Assembly (NCBI GenBank): GCA_036785325.1
Contig: JAXIVH010000007.1
Location: 3,297,077-3,361,076 of the forward strand
Length of the DNA stretch: 64,000 nt
Direction of reading: 5' to 3'
Source of the DNA: Urophycis tenuis
Lineage: Eukaryota > Chordata > Actinopteri > Gadiformes > Phycidae
Shown in pieces: positions 10,484-64,000 of this stretch; within the stretch, counting starts at the first letter, position 1, and every line of letters starts with the position of its first letter. The translations under genes were made by a program, and so were the position numbers. The notes under the pieces are model-generated. The model did no database searches, was not told where the DNA came from, and worked only from the letters and a program-made list of their open reading frames with translations.

Positions 10484-10962
10484 AAAAACACAACAAAAAA
10501 ATAAAAAGGGGGCGGCAAAGGACTAAAACGTGGACCCCCAGCTCTCCATTGGTCCAGCTCTCCACGGCGCGGGTCTGTGAAGCCGCCCGGCTGACCGAGG
10601 GAACAGACAAAGTATATCGGGAGGAGGAAGAGGATTTGACACACTTCAGTAGTACTTCATAGTCCACAGCGGGGGGGGGGGGGGGGGGTTAAGAACAGTT
10701 GTTTTGTTTGTTGGGGGAAGGGGAGGAAATGAGGGGTGGTGCGGGGTGTGTGTGGGGAGGTGGGGGGGGGGAGGCGGGGCGTCGAAGGGTGAGGAACTGC
10801 GGTGGTGGTGGTGGTGGCGGGGGAGCGGAAGGGGGGGGGGCGACGAAAAAAAAAAAAAGAAAGTTTCAAAAGAAAAAAAAAACCAAGAAACCAAAAATAA
10901 CCGACGCTTTTTAAAAAAGTGTGTGGAGGCCGGCGGCGGCCGCTGCGCTGCCCCGCGGCCCA

Positions 10963-52568
<41,606 letters not shown>

Positions 52569-53718
52569 GTTGAAACCAATATATGTCTGTCAATTGGACT
52601 TTTCATAAATTAAAATATCAAAAAACAACGTCGAATCGCCGGTCCTAACGCGCCATCGTCACATCGGAGCTCCAGCGGTGTGATCTAAATTCGAGTTTAA
52701 TACGAAAATGTGAATGAATTATGCTCCGACATTTGCTATATGTCATTTTGCATTTTCACCCGTCAGCCTACGCTTCGTAGATAGAGGATCACCTGATCCC
52801 GCTTAGTGGACACTGCGGGTCCACCTTACCGTAAGTAACCAAAAGTACAACCTTGGAGAAAAAACGCAGCATAGAATCTGCAAATGGTCAACGTTGAACT
52901 GCACAGTTGTTAGATGAAATGCATAACGCACGTCACGTTACTACAGTATGGCCATTTCGAGAATGCTGGTCATGATTTTCATTCCACACATTTCATGACT
53001 GCATTCTGCCTGTCCAATAATATGGTTTATGATTTCATGAGCCTTGACTTCCCTTGTTTGGCCAAAGACAATTTTTTAACCTGCCAATGCACATTGCTGT
53101 AATGTTATTTTCAAAATCCTTGTCAAACCATAATATTATATGCCTTGGGTGTCCCTTTTGCTTGTAGTGACTTTTACAATACATATAAGGAATATTATTT
53201 GATACGTTAAATACAAATATCGTGTATGAGTAGATAGATTTGAAGTTTTTTGCGAACACATCTATCGCCATTATATCACTATAATACATTTGCAAACATT
53301 TCACAGCCAAACTAATTAAAACGCCTTTCTTTGTTTTGGTTCCTTTGAGTATCTAATTAGTCCTTTGGGCGTGGGTTTTGTACCATACATACACAGGCCT
53401 AAATACCGTAACATAATTTGCAGTATTGTAAATCGAACGCTGGATGGCGCTAATATGGAACGGATGTGCTCAACTAAAGCCAGCAACATACAGGATGCTT
53501 GCTGCCAGGCTGCCAAAGCCAGTCTATTAATAGCAACTCTTGAAGCAAGGTCCTCATCGCTTTATTTATAAACGGCGTTACATATTTTCTACTCGAAAAG
53601 CTTATATTCGAAATTAGCGGTTGAAACCATATAAACTTTACCTAAAATAAAAATAGGTTTTAGAAATAATTATTAAAAATAATTAAGTTAATAACACCAT
53701 CGTATGGTGAATATTAAC
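52569..53718. other. Upstream region of gnal long form
   Basis: It would include the promoter and 5'UTR of the long gnal transcript. No TATA box or coding exon was clearly recognised. Confidence 0.5.
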
Positions 53719-53722
53719 TTAA

Positions 53723-54604
53723 AGGGATATTCCGCCATTTTTGGAAATAAGCTCATTTTCCACCTTCCCTCGAGCAAAACAATCGAGCTTTACCCTTTTC
53801 CCGTTCATCCAGCCGTTCTGTGAGTCTGGCGGTACAACTTTTAGCTGTAGCTTAGCATAGATCATTGAATCGGATTAGACCATCAGCATCTCGCCCGCTA
53901 GCATCACGCTTAGAAGTGACTACGATTTCCGGAATTTTTCCCATTTAAAACTAGTCTCTTCTGAAGTTTGAAAGTGCAATAAGACCGACGGAAAATGAAA
54001 AGTGGTGATTTTCTAGGCTGATTTTACCCGGAACTATACTCTCATTCTGGCGTAATAATCAAGGAAAGTTGCAAAGGTACCATGGGCGCAGTGATATGAC
54101 GCAGCGCCTCAATAGTCCCTGTAGGCTTCTTGCATAAAGCAATGTGCAATGTGTTCCAGCACATTGCATAAAGCAATGTGCTGGAACACATTGCTTTATG
54201 CCTACCGGGACTATACTTTGAGGCGCGTCATATCACTGCGCCCATGGTACCTTTGCAACTTTCCTTGATTATTACGCCAGAATGAGAGTATAGTTCCGGA
54301 TAAAATCAGCCTAGAAAATCGCCACGTTTCATTTTCCGTCGGTCTTATTGCACTTTCAAACTTGAGAAGAGACAAGTTTTAATTGGGAAAAATTCCGGAA
54401 ATCGTAGTCACTTCTAAGCGTGATGCTAGCGGGCGAGATGCTGATGGTCTAATCCGATTCAATGATCTATGCTAAGCTACAGCTAAAAGTTGTACCGCCA
54501 GACTCACAGAACGTCTGGATGAACGGGAAAAGGGTAAAGCTTGATTGTTTTGCTCGAGAGAAGGTGGAAAATGAGCTTATTTCCAAAAATGGCGGAATAT
54601 CCCT
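53723..54604. mobile_element. 882-bp foldback (palindromic) MITE, TTAA-flanked
   Basis: The left half reads back as the right half over its whole length, from AGGGATATTCCGCC to GGCGGAATATCCCT. Few mismatches are seen, and the centre is near 54164. TTAA lies on both sides (53719-53722, 54605-54608). The centre contains shorter nested palindromes around cataaagcaatgtgctgg. It lacks coding capacity. Superfamily is likely Kolobok or piggyBac type, by target site only. Confidence 0.9.
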
Positions 54605-54608
54605 TTAA

Positions 54609-55920
54609 TGTCCGTAAAAAAGTGCAATTATTCTATTTTATTTTTATATAAAAACAAATGATGCATAACGTTGTGTAAGGTTTATGCATATAAAATAATT
54701 GTAATGTACTGTTATTTTTTTTAAGTTACACTTTTATCATGCTATCATTCTCCTTCAGTTATTCACGCATTTCCATGGTAACATATTTTTGAGCCTGTGC
54801 CCTGTAACCAGTGGCTGGCAGTTTGTCACGTTCCTGCCTACTAAGGACCGAGACTTACAGGAATTCCCATCCCAGGGTGAGTGACCTCCCTGAGATCTGT
54901 TTCTCTAGAATGGGATGTCTGCTATTATTATCAGGTCCCTGTGGACAAAACAAGCCAGACGATATTGCGAAATGGGAGACAGTGAAGAGCTGTGTATGTG
55001 TGGGCCCTTTGCCATCAACTCCAATTTGTCATGACTCAAGAAAGTGGTGAACCATTGTGGACAGCTTAAACAAAGAAACTATTTTGTGTTTATCGTTTCC
55101 TCTTTGTGGCCGACGACGTGCAGTTCCAAGGAAAGGAGTGGACCATCACACGCGTGCTGTCATCTTCCCAAGTGAGCCCATGGCACGCTCTGCTCTTAAC
55201 CAGCTGTCCCCCTCCCAAACCCCTGCTCTAGACCAGTGGTTCTAAACTGGTCTGGCTTCAGGACCCACCATCACCCCTTAATGATAAAACGCCACCCAAA
55301 TCAAGGAACACTTTCAACTTTTCAATTGTATTTAACATAACATAACACTTCAGTAACTGTACTATTAAACTATTCAGTCACTTATTCAGGCAATAAAAAA
55401 TAGACGGCACTCCACTGCATAAAAAATCCTCTTCAAAATAATAGCACAGAATTTTTTTCTTAACACTTTTTTTACTCGGACAAAGGCCCGCGGCCCACTG
55501 AAAATGGGTCCGCGACCCACCAGTTGAGAACCACTGCTTTAGACCAAACTACCTTCAACACAGTGGGGCCCGTAAACAGGGATTGGCATCAGTGCTCAGA
55601 GTGCTCCGTTTGGCTGTCAGACTAGTATACATATGAGAGACTTTTTGGCCACAGGTTGCTATGGAACTTGTTATGCAGGTTTCTATGGGCTGATAAGATA
55701 GCACGACTGTAAGTATTTAGATATGTTTCCAGGCTCCCGGGGCCAGTCCAGGCACATGTCATACTCATAAAAACCACCATTGGCCGGAGAGACAAGCGAG
55801 GGACGATGGGCCTTTCGGTTCTTCTGTTTCCACAGAAGCAGGTGGGCACACTAACCTCAGTGTGCTCAGCTTACTTTACAGGGGCGTGGCTAAGAGGAGG
55901 AGGAGGAGGAGGGGGTTGTG

Positions 55921-55952
<32 letters not shown>

Positions 55953-56070
55953 TGTGTGTGCGTGCGTGTGTGTGTGGTTGCCGCTTCTGCCCTCATGATG
56001 AACACCCACTCGGATGAAGCGATTCCCCCAAAGATCAGCGGCGCTGGACGTGCGGTGGCGGCGCGTGGCG
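54609..56070. other. gnal-mak intergenic / mak upstream region
   Basis: It contains a hAT-type MITE (55234-55536) and a GGA/GT block at 55890-55975 just before the mak start. The mak 5'UTR must lie here, but its start cannot be placed. Confidence 0.6.
55234..55536. mobile_element. hAT-type MITE, copy 1
   Basis: The ends CAGTGGTTCTAAACTGG and CCAGTTGAGAACCACTG are inverted repeats with one mismatch. 8-bp flanks ctctagac and ctttagac match at seven positions, which fits hAT target duplication. The 303 bp lack coding capacity. Confidence 0.87.
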
Positions 56071-63608
<7,538 letters not shown>

Positions 63609-63759
63609 GTAAGTAACAGAGTTCAATTACTCAACCACATTTTGCTTGATAAATACTGTGCATAACATAATCACATTATCCACAAAACTACTTGCATCTT
63701 TGATGTACGTATGTTCTCATGATACTACTGCCACAAATTAGCTCTCGAGTCCTGTAGAC

Positions 63760-64000
63760 CAGTTGCTCTCAACTGGTCTGGCTTCAGCACCCACTATCAC
63801 CCCTTAATGACAAGCCGCGACCCAAATCAAGAAAAATGTTTCATTTTTTCTTCTCAAATGTAGGCTATTTAACGTAACATAACACTTCAGTAACTGTACT
63901 ATTAAACTATTCAGTCACTTATTCAGGCAATAAAAAATAGATGGTACTCCCCTGCATTAAAAAATCCTCTTCAAAATAAAAGCACAGGATTTTTTTCTTA
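63760..64000. mobile_element. hAT-type MITE, copy 2, cut by window end
   Basis: Same orientation and internal sequence as the 55234 copy (aacacttcagtaactgtact, tcagtcacttattcaggc). It begins CAGTTGCTCTCAACTGG. The right end is outside the window. Confidence 0.85.

Larger units (their letters stand above)
7660..10962 (-). other. gnal: gnal 3'UTR (predicted)
   Basis: Non-coding sequence follows the stop codon. Minus-strand AATAAA signals lie opposite plus TTTATT at 7681-7686 and about 7997-8003. In the mRNA sense it would carry a long GU/GC repeat (8170-8352), a degenerate CTGGCTAG-type repeat (9655-9835), a TA palindrome (10446-10483) and several C-runs. The end is inferred from signals only. 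Confidence 0.5.

Overview
The window is a vertebrate nuclear locus, almost certainly from a ray-finned fish. Genes are split into short exons with GT/AG introns and encode proteins of animal families. Introns are packed with CA/TG, GA, TTA and poly-G/C tracts, and they carry fish-type LINE, SINE-like and DNA-transposon copies. The extreme density of short tandem repeats, including many G or C homopolymers of 15-35 nt, recalls STR-rich teleosts such as cod-like fishes; that lineage guess is inference only. No prokaryotic feature, CRISPR array or operon is present.

Three protein genes are supported exon by exon. (1) mppe1 (+ strand, 460-6704, 5' exons lie before the window) encodes PGAP5/MPPE1, the metallophosphoesterase that remodels GPI anchors. 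Six exons are seen, ending in a KxKxx ER-retrieval tail. (2) gnal (- strand, 52568 to 10963) encodes the G-protein alpha subunit Golf. It has two alternative first exons (45049-44911 short, 52568-52082 long) joined to eleven common exons in matching phase; the 3'UTR probably runs to about 7.66 kb. The last exon contains one extra base in a G/C run that would shift the frame as written. (3) mak (+ strand, 56071-63608, 3' end beyond the window) encodes a MAK/CILK1-type ciliary kinase: full catalytic domain in exons 1-8, then divergent C-terminal exons.

Layout: mppe1 and gnal converge tail to tail, with predicted 3' ends about 200 bp apart; this matches the MPPE1-GNAL adjacency known in other vertebrates. 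gnal and mak diverge, with about 3.5 kb between their start codons. The 18.8-kb gnal intron (17515-36360) and the 7.2-kb intron (36459-43669) hold most of the microsatellites, a 1.7-kb GCTAGGTGG minisatellite and some CpG-dense blocks. The 7-kb intron between the two gnal first exons carries a 796-bp element flanked by TTAA. Between gnal and mak lies an 882-bp near-perfect palindrome, also flanked by TTAA, and a 303-bp hAT-type MITE whose sister copy enters at the right edge of the window.

The most notable theme is repeats that invade or copy splice sites. Four decoy copies of an acceptor plus exon start lie before mppe1 exon 460-540. A duplicated acceptor block precedes mak exon 6. A TG/CGTG array replaces the pyrimidine tract of mak exon 11, and a C-run of about 35 nt is the pyrimidine tract of the last gnal exon. 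I found no evidence of a wholly new biological system; the interest is in splice-site evolution, repeat birth and possible assembly error.
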